A DNA stretch of 64,000 nucleotides from Alitta virens (lineage: Eukaryota > Annelida > Polychaeta > Phyllodocida > Nereididae). This document shows, piece after piece, positions 46,301 to 50,883 of the stretch. Made by a program: the position numbers and the translations under genes. Location: NCBI GenBank assembly GCA_932294295.1, contig OW028584.1, positions 35,659,969 to 35,723,968 on the forward strand, given 5' to 3'. Position 1 is the first letter of the stretch, and every line of letters starts with the position of its first letter. The notes below the pieces were generated by a model, which was given only the letters and a program-made list of their open reading frames with translations, did no database searches and was not told the DNA's origin.

Positions 46301-46836
46301 ATTCAATTAACTGACGAGCATATGTTAAAATACACAATGGATTTTTTAGACATATGTACATAGAGGATTTCATAGAGGATTCCCGCCCTTGACTGTGATT
46401 GGCTGAAGCAAAGTGCATCCTAGTAGCAGCATTACTAGTGCATTTAGTTGATTTCTGTTATTTCCCAGAGAAAAATATATTCATTGAATCAGTTAGTTTT
46501 GACCTACTATGTCTGAAAAGCAAAATGAGAATAAGAGGAGAGGAAAGAGTTTTGTCTTGCTGAATTCAGGACAGCTCAGTGAAAAGACTATTGACTACGG
46601 CCACTTGTCTGAGGGAAAAGCACGCTGTGACAGACAAAGTAGCCCTGCATCCTCCGTACCCTTCAAGAGAGTTGTCACCCCTTACCAGTGTTCAGTAATG
46701 AAAACAGGATTATGAAAATAACTAAGTTTGGCTTACCTCCATGCGTAATGCATATAGCGACCACCAGGAACGCCACTGTCCACTGGTACTCCTTGTTTCC
46801 ATGGTAACGAGTTTCATCTACCTGTTGACGCTTCAT
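1..46836 (-). CDS. modular LDLa/EB-repeat extracellular protein, partial, multi-exon
   Basis: Gene model on the minus strand: 46836..46737 (proposed signal exon), 5991..5881, 4627..4520, 3686..3567, 2564..2418, 1549..1418, 1191..1060, 532..1 and on past the left edge. Every internal exon has AG and GT borders and enters and leaves in phase 1, the usual layout for shuffled extracellular modules. In order the product has a hydrophobic N-terminus, three LDLa-type modules and at least seven EB/EGF-like six-cysteine modules. LDLa modules bind calcium and often ligands; EB modules are small disulfide-linked domains of secreted or surface proteins. I infer a secreted protein or receptor ectodomain. 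The C-terminus lies outside, so a transmembrane anchor cannot be judged. The link from the first exon to the LDLa exons, across about 40.7 kb, is the weakest part; I saw no further LDLa-like exon between them. Confidence 0.6.
533..1059 (-). other. intron, no feature seen
   Basis: Intron between the four-repeat exon and the single EB exon. AT-rich; no coding signal or recognised repeat seen. Confidence 0.6.
1060..1191 (-). CDS. EB/EGF-like module exon
   Basis: A 132-nt phase 1-1 exon with acceptor TTTTTTCAG and donor GTAAGT. It encodes one module: GDSC.....EC........NC....ICICNSGFY........C. Cysteine spacing equals that of the exon at 1418-1549 and of the four repeats at the left edge. Confidence 0.8.
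1418..1549 (-). CDS. EB/EGF-like module exon
   Basis: A 132-nt phase 1-1 exon with acceptor TTTCAG and donor GTAAGT. It encodes one six-cysteine module: NDSC.....DC........SC....CLCDVGYY........C. The CxCxxGYY core is shared by EB modules and short EGF-like domains. Same length as the exon at 1060-1191, so these two are probably exon duplicates. Confidence 0.78.
1722..2050 (+). repeat. dispersed repeat R, copy 1 (intronic)
   Basis: Resembles stretches at about 46365-46600 and 47030-47345. Shared landmarks are GGTGGCTACGACAGAATACTG, ATTGGCTGA, TGATTGGCTGAAG, CTGAAAAGCAAAATGAG and CTCAGTGAAAAGACT. I do not recognise the family. The rest of the intron 1550-2417 shows nothing else. Confidence 0.65.
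2418..2564 (-). CDS. EB/EGF-like module exon with His/Cys-rich insertion
   Basis: A 147-nt phase 1-1 exon, 15 nt longer than the other two single-module exons, with acceptor TTTGCAG and donor GTAAGT. It follows the module pattern GTRC....DC, TTCQCDSGFY and EC. Between the second and third core cysteines it has an unusual stretch, CHCHDYVAHSHCHD. The five histidines and two extra cysteines there are absent from its neighbours and could bind a metal ion; that is inference only. Confidence 0.72.
2565..3566 (-). other. intron, AT-rich, no feature seen
   Basis: Holds a short TA run near 2907-2925 and otherwise only AT-rich sequence; no exon with both splice borders found. Confidence 0.5.
3567..3686 (-). 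CDS. LDLa-like module exon 3 (divergent)
   Basis: A 120-nt phase 1-1 exon with acceptor CTTTTAG and donor GGTAAC. It encodes HPCKPPSFTC, then LFRCKPLGWVLDG and VDCPLEDDE. The WVLDG and DC..DDE parts match the preceding LDLa exon, including the lost cysteine. The final acidic motif is degenerate (DDE rather than SDE), so calcium binding may be weak. A likely tandem duplicate of the exon at 4520-4627. Confidence 0.75.
3687..5880 (-). other. introns around LDLa exon 2
   Basis: Two introns (3687-4519 and 4628-5880). AT-rich, with no recognised repeat or coding signal apart from the annotated exon between them. Confidence 0.5.
4520..4627 (-). CDS. LDLa module exon 2
   Basis: A 108-nt phase 1-1 exon with acceptor CTTGCAG and donor GGTAAAT. 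It encodes a recognisable LDLa module: CRPPAFACLDGQC, then SWVLDG and SDCKDASDE. Five cysteines are visible; the position often written W.CDG has Leu (WVLDG), so one of the usual six cysteines is missing. The third LDLa exon makes the same change, which points to a local duplication. Confidence 0.82.
5881..5991 (-). CDS. LDLa module exon 1
   Basis: A 111-nt phase 1-1 exon with acceptor TTTTGCAG and donor GGTCAG. It encodes one LDLa module: cysteines in C..FRC..GTC order, then NDCGDNSDE. The closing acidic DCxDxSDE is the calcium-binding signature of the family. The residue run NISKVNNSVND replaces the usual W.CDG calcium-site loop, so the module is slightly divergent. Its acceptor site is copied in tandem just upstream (see the 41-bp repeat). 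Confidence 0.82.
5988..6130 (+). repeat. 41-bp tandem repeat that copies the splice acceptor
   Basis: About 3.5 units of roughly 41 bp, each with GCCACT, a variable pair, AAAATAAAGGAA, then ATCTACATTAGGAGGAGTT. The first unit overlaps the 3' splice site of the LDLa exon ending at 5991. On the minus strand each unit therefore offers an AG acceptor (TGCAG, TATAG, TGCAG, TGTAG) after a T-rich tract. A detached copy lies near 6690-6747. Confidence 0.85.
6137..6168 (+). repeat. (CAGA)n microsatellite
   Basis: About eight perfect CAGA tetranucleotides directly after the 41-bp repeat. Confidence 0.9.
6170..7272 (-). other. intron sequence with a detached repeat unit and a hairpin
   Basis: Contains a second copy of the ATCTACATTAGGAGGAGTT unit near 6690-6747 and a strong hairpin at 7081-7105. 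No exon seen. Confidence 0.5.
7081..7105. repeat. near-perfect 25-bp palindrome (hairpin)
   Basis: Arms TGGATGTATAAG and CTTATACATCCA are exact reverse complements around one central base. Confidence 0.9.
7273..7682 (-). mobile_element. tRNA-derived SINE family A, near full length, split by a MITE
   Basis: Minus-oriented copy. The tRNA-like head is at the right (GGACCTTCAGC..., TTAACCATAAGGCCACCCAGCTGC). The body follows with the landmarks CATGAGACGTTA, CTCAGCACCGAGTACAAGG and GATGAGATGATAAGGC, then the AAGCTTAGTTAGCTTATA tail region. A MITE (7498-7592) sits inside the head-body junction. Confidence 0.85.
7498..7592. mobile_element. ~95-bp MITE inserted in SINE A
   Basis: Ends are inverted repeats: CCCAGATAGCATTCCAAAT on the left and ATTTGGAATGCCATCTGGG on the right, one mismatch apart. 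The core is GACGTC-rich (GGCGACGTCAAAACAATGTAGAAACGACG). A relative is at 17409-17516 and a fragment near 60843-60895. It lies inside a SINE, so it moved after that SINE did. Confidence 0.8.
7683..8681. other. no feature recognised
   Basis: Intronic sequence of the minus-strand gene. A GAAAAAG-type short repetition at about 7850-7890; nothing else seen. Confidence 0.4.
8682..8845 (+). repeat. 24-bp tandem repeat, about 7 copies
   Basis: Units of GTTAATTGCAAT, (C/T)CAG and TTTGACAA with a few C/T and A/G changes. The period is a multiple of three, which creates an open frame with an eight-residue repeat; I regard that frame as non-genic. Confidence 0.9.
9370..9377 (+). repeat. left target-site duplication of the P element
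   Basis: TTTAATCC directly before the left inverted repeat; an identical copy follows the right end at 13248-13255. Eight base pairs is the duplication size of the P superfamily. Confidence 0.92.
9378..9404 (+). repeat. left terminal inverted repeat, 27 bp
   Basis: Begins CACTGACC and ends GGACGGCTCA, exact reverse complement of 13221-13247. Confidence 0.95.
9452..9476 (+). repeat. left subterminal inverted repeat
   Basis: CCGCCATCTTAGTACTCTGT, matched with one mismatch by the reverse complement of the right-end sequence around 13168-13194. It corresponds in position to the internal inverted repeats known in Drosophila P elements; a transposase-binding role is inferred. Confidence 0.8.
9571..12761 (+). 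CDS. THAP-domain P-type transposase (THAP9-like), 3 exons
   Basis: Join 9571..9638, 9916..10108, 10317..12761, giving about 901 residues. The introns are GTAAGT..CTCAG and GTAAG..TTCCAG. Residues 1-85 form a C2CH zinc-binding THAP domain: YCAAFGC, then HVFPKD and W, LCSDHF, and a closing LKPGALPTLF. A basic coiled coil follows (about 139-190). The RNase H-like transposase core has candidate acidic residues D305 (VMLDEMAIKK), D394 (LTCDGPSC) and E636 (QDHLELFF). The stretch from FVILDACHMLKLVRN onward corresponds to the GTP-binding insertion. The C-terminus has the conserved GYIAGHVV and RGGLIKPSD blocks. The three-residue spacing of D633 to E636 resembles the D528/E531 pair of Drosophila P transposase as I recall it. 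Length is close to human THAP9. No internal stop or frameshift. It should bind the element ends and catalyse cut-and-paste transposition in the nucleus. Confidence 0.93.
13168..13194 (-). repeat. right subterminal inverted repeat
   Basis: The reverse complement reads GGCCGCCATCTTACTACTCTG, pairing with 9452-9476. It follows a poly-G run at 13143-13157. Confidence 0.8.
13221..13255 (-). repeat. right terminal inverted repeat plus target duplication
   Basis: 13221-13247 is the 27-bp inverted repeat identical to the left one; 13248-13255 is the TTTAATCC duplication. Confidence 0.95.
13375..13705 (+). repeat. palindrome-rich dispersed element, copy 1
   Basis: Carries four blocks of the alternating motifs GGGATATAACCAA and GTTAGTTAACTCCCT, so much of it can fold into stems. 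A second copy in opposite orientation is at 50327-50572. Shared landmarks are ACTCCACCA(T/C)GTGACC, AACAAATTAG and CTCCCTCCTATTCGGGAT. No coding capacity. Class not recognised; it could be a MITE or fold-back element. Confidence 0.75.
13706..14396. other. no feature recognised
   Basis: AT-rich, with a poly-G run near 14217-14228. Nothing else supported. Confidence 0.4.
14397..14708 (+). mobile_element. tRNA-derived SINE family A, full length
   Basis: The tRNA-like head (GGCCTATTGCATGGTTAAGGC as a degenerate A box; GGTTTGATCCCCGG as B box) is followed by CATGAGACGTTAAATTGGAGG, CTATGCTGAGGCAG and AAGACCCAACCCATGGGGTA. The 3' part AAGCTTCAGACCCAG ends in GAGACATTGA. Confidence 0.9.
14709..17218. 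other. no gene supported
   Basis: A minus frame at 15977-16130 ends in a stop and follows an acceptor-like TGTGATAG, but no partner exon was found. Otherwise AT-rich sequence. Confidence 0.35.
17219..17403 (+). mobile_element. tRNA-derived SINE family B
   Basis: The head has an A box (TAGCTCAGTGGTAGCAGCGC) and B box (GGTTCAATTCC) in a cloverleaf-like order. The tail has CCTAATTAGCCCATCAGGTGC and TACAGGACGTAAAGCCC. Further copies are at 35188-35374 and 62027-62183. It is a SINE rather than a tRNA gene because the same unrelated tail follows each head. Confidence 0.9.
17409..17516. mobile_element. GACGTC-type MITE, second copy
   Basis: Starts TCCAGATAGCATTCCAAAT and ends with ATTTGAAATGCTACCCGGGA, an imperfect inverted pair. 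The core CAACGTCAAAATGATGTAGAAACGACG matches the MITE at 7498-7592. Confidence 0.75.
17517..19266. other. no feature recognised
   Basis: AT-rich, no splice-bounded open frame or repeat identified. Confidence 0.35.
19267..19358 (+). repeat. (AATC)n microsatellite
   Basis: About 22 tetranucleotide units, with three C-to-G variants near the 3' end. Confidence 0.95.
19962..20140 (-). CDS. orphan 3' exon candidate, unknown product
   Basis: After a good minus-strand acceptor (eight T, then ACTGCAG) a 179-nt frame runs to TAA, entering in phase 1. It encodes 58 residues with ordinary protein composition, including GGSVKLNLLGF, DPCQTDVDIEL and a C-terminal SCVQNYSD. I recognise no family. It could be the last exon of a gene nested in the large intron; a possible start exon is at 25343-25403 (same strand, phase 1). 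Chance is a real alternative. Confidence 0.25.
20930..21215 (+). mobile_element. tRNA-derived SINE family A
   Basis: Head GGGTGGCCTAATGGTTCAGGC and GGTCCGATCCCC, body CTATGCTGGGCAAGTAAAAG, tail AAACTTCAGACCCTGTAGC. Its 3' part forms the outer end of the left arm of the large inverted repeat. Confidence 0.88.
21040..22188 (+). repeat. left arm of a 1.1-kb inverted duplication
   Basis: Reverse complement of 24017-25127 with scattered mismatches and indels. Matched landmarks include CCTCAGAGCCCCCTAGGGAC, GGCCATATAACAATAAT, TCCCATGGAGCAAAGTCAAG, ACATGGAAGCATTTTCACTG and CGCCTACTTTCA. The left arm has about 25 extra bases near 22045-22072. No coding signal inside. Confidence 0.9.
22189..24016. 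other. 1.8-kb spacer between inverted arms
   Basis: Contains TGGT/TTGG-rich sequence near 23548-23630 and a (GATA)n tract. No gene supported. Confidence 0.5.
23738..23822 (+). repeat. (GATA)n microsatellite, interrupted
   Basis: Imperfect GATA units with occasional GACA and GGAT variants. Confidence 0.9.
24017..25127 (-). repeat. right arm of the 1.1-kb inverted duplication
   Basis: Matches the left arm in reverse complement from the inner GACAGAGAGGTCAATT to a truncated SINE A at 25018-25126. Relative to the left arm it carries about 30 extra bases near 24470-24500 (TAATTTACCCCCCTCTGGGG). Confidence 0.9.
25018..25126 (-). mobile_element. SINE family A fragment
   Basis: CAATGTCTCCATGCCACTGGG, then TTTACCCCATGGGTGGGATC and CTCAGCATCGACACTGAGTA. 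The middle of the body is deleted. Confidence 0.8.
25343..25403 (-). CDS. candidate first exon in a CpG-rich patch (weak)
   Basis: ATG at 25403 opens 20 codons plus one base and ends at a strong CCGGTGAGTG donor, phase 1. The product starts MATKAEVKSD and has no recognised motif. The patch 25330-25510 has more CpG than its surroundings and contains an RFX-type palindrome, as promoters of split genes can. A partner exon could be 19962-20140. No direct proof. Confidence 0.2.
25440..25453. promoter_or_regulatory. perfect RFX X-box palindrome
   Basis: GTTGCCATGGCAAC matches the RFX consensus GTNRCC-N2-RGYAAC at all positions. A half-matching GTTGCCATGGAG lies 44 bp to the left (25396-25407). RFX factors control ciliary genes in animals; function here is inferred. 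Confidence 0.6.
26915..27132 (-). mobile_element. SINE A 3' part with expanded tail array
   Basis: The tail side (26919-27001) is an array of 8-10-bp units of TGTCTCA(A/G) type. It is followed by AAGCTTAATCAGCTTATATG, GACAGACGTAATGATAAGATG and TTTACCCCAGGGTGGGGGTC of the SINE body in reverse orientation. Confidence 0.8.
27205..27400 (-). repeat. two tRNA-like B-box sequences, SINE-like
   Basis: GGGAATCGAACCCAGGACC and, about 120 bp on, GGGAATCGAATCTATTACC are reversed B boxes, each followed by a CTTAACCA(C/T)T segment resembling a reversed A box. Possibly two degenerate tRNA-derived heads of another SINE family. Confidence 0.45.
27625..27652. repeat. perfect 28-bp palindrome
   Basis: Arms CATGGAGTCACTAT and ATAGTGACTCCATG meet without a spacer. 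It is followed by a CpG-rich stretch (27665-27745) with two CACGTG E-boxes and several ACGTC motifs. Confidence 0.92.
27750..29104. other. no gene supported; simple AGTC-type repeats
   Basis: 28300-28560 is rich in CAGT/GTCT units with a perfect AGTC run at 28480-28512. Nothing else recognised. Confidence 0.45.
29105..29195 (+). mobile_element. SINE family A 3' fragment
   Basis: GGTGTGGACTCCAAGCACC, GTCTCTGGCAGCTGGTCATA and AAGCTGACTTAGCTTTAG, ending in ATGGAGACAT. Confidence 0.8.
29692..29740 (+). promoter_or_regulatory. array of five AGGTCA-type half-sites (DR4 then three DR5)
   Basis: Half-sites at 29692 (AGGTCA), 29702 (AGGTCC), 29713 (AGGTCA), 29724 (GGGTCA) and 29735 (AGGTCA). Spacers are 4, 5, 5 and 5 bp. 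DR5 is the classical retinoic-acid-receptor/RXR arrangement. It may also be just an 11-bp tandem repeat; no target gene is visible. Confidence 0.45.
29745..32950. other. no gene supported
   Basis: AT-rich sequence. 30715-30840 resembles 49400-49530 (shared GTTATGGT, AAGCAGCAGAAATTACAATGG and AGCTAGAAAG), a two-copy dispersed repeat. Confidence 0.4.
32951..33107. mobile_element. 157-bp MITE with 8-bp target duplication (hAT-like)
   Basis: Inverted ends CACTGGCGGATCCA and TGGATCCGCCAGTG are exact. TAGTACCC stands on both sides (32943-32950 and 33108-33115). The interior has poly-G and poly-C runs. An 8-bp duplication suggests hAT (or P) mobilisation; no coding capacity. Confidence 0.88.
33330..33448 (+). 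mobile_element. SINE family A fragment
   Basis: GACGTTAAATTGGAGTTGCC, CTATGCTGAGGCAAGTAAAAG, CCCATGGGGTAAATGTG, then CTTCAGACCCAGTAGCATTG. The head and the middle of the 3' half are missing. Confidence 0.85.
33963..34492 (+). repeat. 23-bp tandem repeat, about 23 copies
   Basis: Units of AACTTCCTTG(G/C)TAAGAGCAAAG(G/A) with few changes. Because 23 is not a multiple of three, every frame cycles through all unit phases; the unit has no stop on the minus strand, so long artificial frames appear. About half the units carry TTGGTAAGAG, which resembles a plus-strand splice donor. Confidence 0.95.
34493..35187. other. no feature recognised
   Basis: 35080-35125 shares GGCAGGCCTGTTCA with the left inverted arm near 22098. 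Otherwise nothing. Confidence 0.35.
35188..35374 (+). mobile_element. tRNA-derived SINE family B, copy 2
   Basis: TAGCTCAGAGGTAGCGC and GGTTCAATTCCCGGTCGAG, then CCTAATTAGCCCATCAGGTG and TACAGGACGTAAAGCCC. Confidence 0.9.
35375..36764. other. no gene supported
   Basis: An open plus frame at 35787-36122 has no motif or splice context. Nothing else recognised. Confidence 0.35.
36765..36872 (-). mobile_element. SINE family A fragment
   Basis: CAATGTCTCAATGGTACTG, then CTGAAGCTCAGTCAACTTAT and GATGAGATGACAAGGC in reverse orientation. Confidence 0.8.
36917..37070 (+). repeat. (GGAGA)n microsatellite
   Basis: About 30 pentanucleotide units, with GGGGA variants after 37018. It abuts a SINE A fragment. 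Confidence 0.95.
37071..38507. other. no gene; one hairpin
   Basis: Holds the hairpin at 38327-38348 (arms CATGGATGT and ACATCCATG, loop ATTT) and a short TA run near 37833. Confidence 0.45.
38508..38738 (-). mobile_element. tRNA-derived SINE family A
   Basis: Tail CAATGCTACTGGGTCTGAAGC, body GATGAGATGATAAGGC and TTTACCCCATGAGTGAGG, reversed B box GGGGATCGAACCGGGACC at the right. Confidence 0.87.
39690..40140 (+). pseudogene. LINE reverse-transcriptase C-terminal remnant
   Basis: Conceptual translation in shifting frames gives pieces typical of the end of a non-LTR retrotransposon ORF2: LEKLNERAI, VCNDYDSN, then TPYEMKDNLKLVKP, YGSPIWNYLPVV and a final CNCGS. Several stops and frame changes break it. 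Part of the thumb and C-terminal region remains; the catalytic palm is absent. Clade not determined. Confidence 0.75.
40325..40533 (-). mobile_element. tRNA-derived SINE family A with well-preserved head
   Basis: Reading the minus strand, A box TGGTCTAGCGGTAAGGCG and B box GGTTCAATCCC are both clear, followed by CATGAGCAACATCC and the usual body. The 3' end is cut off. Confidence 0.9.
40534..44349. other. no gene supported
   Basis: A CpG-richer patch at 41820-41935 contains no splice-supported frame. A short TTAGGG-like pair at 43969-43980 is too small to mean a telomere relic. Confidence 0.35.
44350..44402 (+). repeat. AACGTCA-type short repeat cluster
   Basis: Four (A/G)ACGTCA motifs spaced 10-12 bp, followed by AACGTGA. 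The motif is a CRE half-site (TAACGTCA occurs once). May be a repeat rather than a regulatory array. Confidence 0.5.
44403..46364. other. no gene; CTCF-like motifs
   Basis: AGCTCCCCCTAGTGG at 44460-44474 and GCTGCCCTCTAGTGG at 46256-46270 both resemble the CTCF core on the minus strand. Otherwise AT-rich sequence. Confidence 0.35.
46365..46600 (+). repeat. dispersed repeat R, copy 2
   Basis: CCCGCCCTTGACTGTGATTGG, CTGAAAAGCAAAATGAGAATAAG and CTCAGTGAAAAGACT match copies at 1722-2050 and 47030-47345. It lies just inside the proposed first intron. Confidence 0.65.
46737..46836 (-). CDS. candidate first coding exon, signal peptide or signal anchor
   Basis: An ATG at 46836 opens 33 codons plus one base and ends at a GGTAAGCC donor, so phase 1. 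About 18 polar residues (start MKRQQVDETR) precede a hydrophobic run, WTVAFLVVAICIT, followed by HG. This fits a signal peptide with a long n-region or an uncleaved signal anchor. Strand and phase match the LDLa exon at 5991, so it is the best local candidate for that gene's first exon. It could instead belong to another minus-strand gene nested in between. The exon also contains GTTTCCATGGTAAC (46795-46808), a palindrome of RFX X-box type. Confidence 0.5.
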
Positions 46837-47029
46837 TTGTAGAATTTAAAAGTATCCCAAACTGAAATATCTGAGGTCCTTGATTGAATATGCGAGGTCT
46901 TTTGCAAAGAAAATCTTCTAACAGCAAATGATGCTGCTAATCCATTTTGGCTTATTCTCTGTTTGTTTGTCAAATCTGAAACAAGGAAAACAATGACATT
47001 GCTTTATATATACAATAGTGGATTTTCTC

Positions 47030-47345
47030 AGAAGGTTCTCTATATTTCCACCAGGTGGCTACGACAGAATACTGCAATTCTATTGGCTGAGAAAGTTTCC
47101 GCCCTTGACTCTGATTGGCTGAAGTACACTGCATCCTAGAAGCAGTATTTTTAGTGCATTTTGATGTATATCTGACATTTAATTATATTCAATAGATTTC
47201 TTTTATTTCCCTGAGAAAATTATATTTGCGGAATCAGTAAGTTATGATCTACTATGCCTGAAATGCAAAAAGAGTTATAAGAGGAGAGGAAGGACTTATG
47301 TCTTGCTGAATTAAGGGCTGCTCAGCGAAAAGACTCTATTTACAT
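47030..47345 (+). repeat. dispersed repeat R, copy 3
   Basis: CCACCAGGTGGCTACGACAG, ATTGGCTGAG, TGATTGGCTGAAGTA and GGGCTGCTCAGCGAAAAGACT. It lies about 200 bp upstream of the proposed first coding exon of the LDLa/EB gene and holds two reversed CCAAT boxes. Confidence 0.65.
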
Positions 47346-47567
47346 CAATAAATATAGAATATGTTGCATTATATCAATGTGTTCTAATGGTTTGGAACAA
47401 GGTTCTGGAAATAATTTGCTTGGAATCCTTTTGGATTGTTTATCACACTTCATTACAGTTTGTCACAATTACAGGACACTTCTTGGCTCACGTCATGCTC
47501 TGTTGACTTTCAATTGTGAAAATACCACAGCAGACCTGCTTCAGTAAAGAATCAAGGATTTTGTGTG

Positions 47568-47680
47568 TTATATGGTGTGGACTCCGAGCAGACTTATCAT
47601 CTCATCATTACGTCTGCCTCTCGCAGCTGGTCATATTTGCTAACTAAGCTTCAGACCCAGTAGCATGGAGACATAGAAAT
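47568..47680 (+). mobile_element. SINE family A 3' fragment
   Basis: GTGTGGACTCCGAGCAGAC, CATTACGTCTGCCTCTCGC and CTTCAGACCCAGTAGCATGG. Confidence 0.83.
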
Positions 47681-50084
47681 AGACATTAGTAGGCCTAAAA
47701 TTTGTTCACTTTTTTATTATTATATACTAGTTTATTTAGCCTATTATATTTCTCAATTCTTAAATTTGTTATATTGTATTGTATGTGCCTTATGAATGGT
47801 TGGGTCATCATCCATCGTCGAGCATTAACCATCACCCCCAAACTAGCAGTTTCTGCATTTTTATATATTGTGATCTATGTGCTTTTACACTCATGTACAT
47901 AACTGTGCACGATGCCTTGTTATATATTCTCCTAATTCAAATGTTGTACTTAAATTAACATTGTGATAATGAACAGTATTAACTGCAGTAATATATGTAT
48001 TTAGGGTTACTGTATACATGTGATATATTTCTATATATATATATTTTTTAACAAATGTATGTAAACAAAACGTAATGCTCATATTACCGTGCTATTGTTC
48101 AGCAACTGGGACCATGGATGTATAGATAAGCCATTGATAATGTATACCTTTAACTTTTATACCATGCATAAATATATTGAATATAGAAATAGTGAGTAGA
48201 AGTAGACTTAGTACATGTTTTTATCTGTTATTTTTGACAAATGTATCATGTATGATATTACTGTGTCAATAAAAGCATATATATATGTACTCTACAGTAT
48301 GTGTTGTGAGTTCTGAGTTCATAAATAGGGCAATTATCAACCTGTAAGTATGCATGTTATGTATAGGCCTACAATACCTTTCCCCGTACACCTGCCAGTC
48401 TATATATATTTTTACTTTCTCTCATCGGGACTAAAATCTGTGCCCGTCTGTCTCCATCTTTCACCTTTTACTGTCTCCCGGCATTCTTTTTAGTCCGTTC
48501 TTTGTTGTTGTATGCATATTTTGACAACCAAATGTCACAATACCCCCAGCCTAACATACCTGTGTTGTTGTTTTTTTGTGTGTGTTTTTTTCCGCCAAAT
48601 TATTCTCGTTGCAAAACAAATGGCACAGGTTGAAACACAGGTGCTGTGGGGTATGCCATTTAGTCAGTTGGGATGACAAATTGCAGACGAAACAAAAAGG
48701 GCTAATTGCTTTCAGTCTGTCTCAATAGGAATGAATGAAAAAAGATCTATATATATATATAAATATATATAGAGGTATGTAAAAATTTAAAGGTTGAACG
48801 TGTACAAAAGTCCTGTTGAGTAAAGTTGTGAAATTGAACAGAATTAATGGTTCTTTTTTATCAAAATGACACAACCATAATTTCAGATCTATGTTATCAT
48901 GGGTTCGTAATTCACGCAATTCACTTTTATGTATTGAATTTTGAACTTGAAAACATTCCTTTGAAATCTGTATTTATCTTTTCTATAATAATCTAAATAA
49001 AACAAAATATGTCATAGAACATCTCAATTTCAAATCAATTACCTAAACTATGAATTTTACAAATATTTTCTGCTATTATAAAATTAATTATTACTTTTTG
49101 AAAATAAAATTGCTAACTACTTACAACTGGTCAGTTTTTTTTAAGGCATTTCTACTTTTTTTTTTAATTTAAAGTGACATTGTTGTATGATTATTATCAT
49201 GTAATGACGTGTATGAGTTAAAAATTAAAGTACAATCCAAAATAAATGTCCACTTGATTTTCGATCTTATTTTTACATTATATGTCATGGAGAAGCACAA
49301 AATACATACAAATGTTACCTAAAGAATCAAATCCTAACTTTCCAACCCATCAAAATATAACTTCAAGTTTCCTATATTTGCAATGACATAATTTTATGAC
49401 ATTTTTTCATCATTATAGCCATTTGTTATGGTGACAAGAAGCAGCAGAAATTACAATGGAGAGTATAGCAAAATTCTGGTCATTTGGTTCCCCAGAACTG
49501 TTTTTATCCAGCTCAGCTAGAAAGATAGGATTTGAATTGTTGTGAACATTTCTGTGGCAAAGTGTGGGTGAAAATCGGGTGAAAATCAAGCGGACATTTA
49601 TCATGGAGCCTAGTATAGCAGTTTTTTGCTGTTTTTTTTTTTCGAGTACATTAACACTATGTTTAGACTACAAACTGATCCATTTCTATCTTTTCTGTAA
49701 TTCTAGCTCTTCAGTACATACGGGTCACTTCACACAGCTCCTCGTGTGTCAGTTTTTGTTCGTTCTATTTGTTTGATCAAAAGCGGAGGTCACATTCTGG
49801 TCATTCTTTTGGTGGCACTCTTGCCATGGAGGTGTCTGTTTACTTAAAATATAATCTATTCTTATATCTTCTGTCATTGCCAATGAAAAACAATTTAAAT
49901 TATTATTTTTTTTTTTTCAAATATTTAATGCAATGCGCAGTTACTAAATAAGACGTTTTTGCAAATTGGCCTGGATTAAGTTATGTATTTCACTAATAAG
50001 ACAACCCAAAACGAAAAACCTTGAGGGGGTAACGTCGATACGGTTTTGAGACGCACTGTAATCATGTGAGGAGAACTTAATCTC
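47681..50084. other. no gene supported
   Basis: 48225-48330 shares TTTTGACAAA, TGTATGATATTACTGT, ATAAAAGCATATAT and AGTTCTGAGTTC with 53485-53560 and partly with the GPCR 3' end (57960-58015). 49400-49530 is the partner of the repeat at 30715. Confidence 0.4.
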
Positions 50085-50167
50085 GATAGGATAGGATAGG
50101 ATAGGATAGGATAGGATAGGATAGGATTATTTTGTTTCGATCGAGATAGGATAGGATAGGATAGGAT
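50085..50167 (+). repeat. (GGATA)n microsatellite in two blocks
   Basis: Pentanucleotide runs at 50085-50126 and 50144-50167, split by TTATTTTGTTTCGATC. Confidence 0.93.
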
Positions 50168-50240
50168 TAATTTCATTTCAATATTTCAATTGTAATTTAT
50201 GTAAAAAAAAAAATCATATTGTACTAAGAGTACACGAGTA

Positions 50241-50243
<3 letters not shown>

Positions 50244-50293
<50 letters not shown>
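50244..50293. repeat. (TA)n microsatellite
   Basis: About 25 perfect TA units. Confidence 0.95.
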
Positions 50294-50298
<5 letters not shown>

Positions 50299-50326
50299 TA
50301 TTGACAGTATATATATATAGGATAGG

Positions 50327-50572
50327 ATCCATCAGTTACATCCCGAATAGGAGGGAGTTAACTAAAATTTGTTGGTTATACAAAAATGTTAGTTAACACC
50401 CTCCTGTGAGGGATATAACTCAGAAAGCATATTTACTAATTTGTTTGTTGTTTTGTTTTAATGCCTTCATAGCGCATAACTGCACTCAGGAGGGAGTTAA
50501 CTAACATCCAAATCCCGCAAAAGAACAATAGAAAAGGTCACGTGGTGGAGTATGTTGGCTATTAATTGCTAA
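50327..50572 (-). repeat. palindrome-rich dispersed element, copy 2
   Basis: Reverse-oriented relative of 13375-13705; the same alternating GGGAGTTAACTAAC, GTTAGTTAAC and ATATAACT blocks. Its outer end is AAAGGTCACGTGGTGGAGTA. Confidence 0.75.
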
Positions 50573-50883
50573 AAACATCTATTTGCATTTTAATAGGATT
50601 GTGTGAAGACTATTGTGCAGTACTTCTGAACCATTAAATTACTGAAACCTAATCATAGTCATTAATATATTTATCCAAAAATCTTTGTAAACAATCTAAT
50701 AACAAATAAGCAAATAATATTGCAAACCTGTTCAGTCCGTAGTCATTGAGGCATCTAGATCAAATGTTTATCCAGTTATCGGGAAAGAATTCGTTCGCTA
50801 ATGAGGCAACGTGTTTACTCCACCGAAGCAACTCAACTAGTGAGAGGCAAGCGCCTTGCAACACTCCTGAGCCCAGATTGTTG

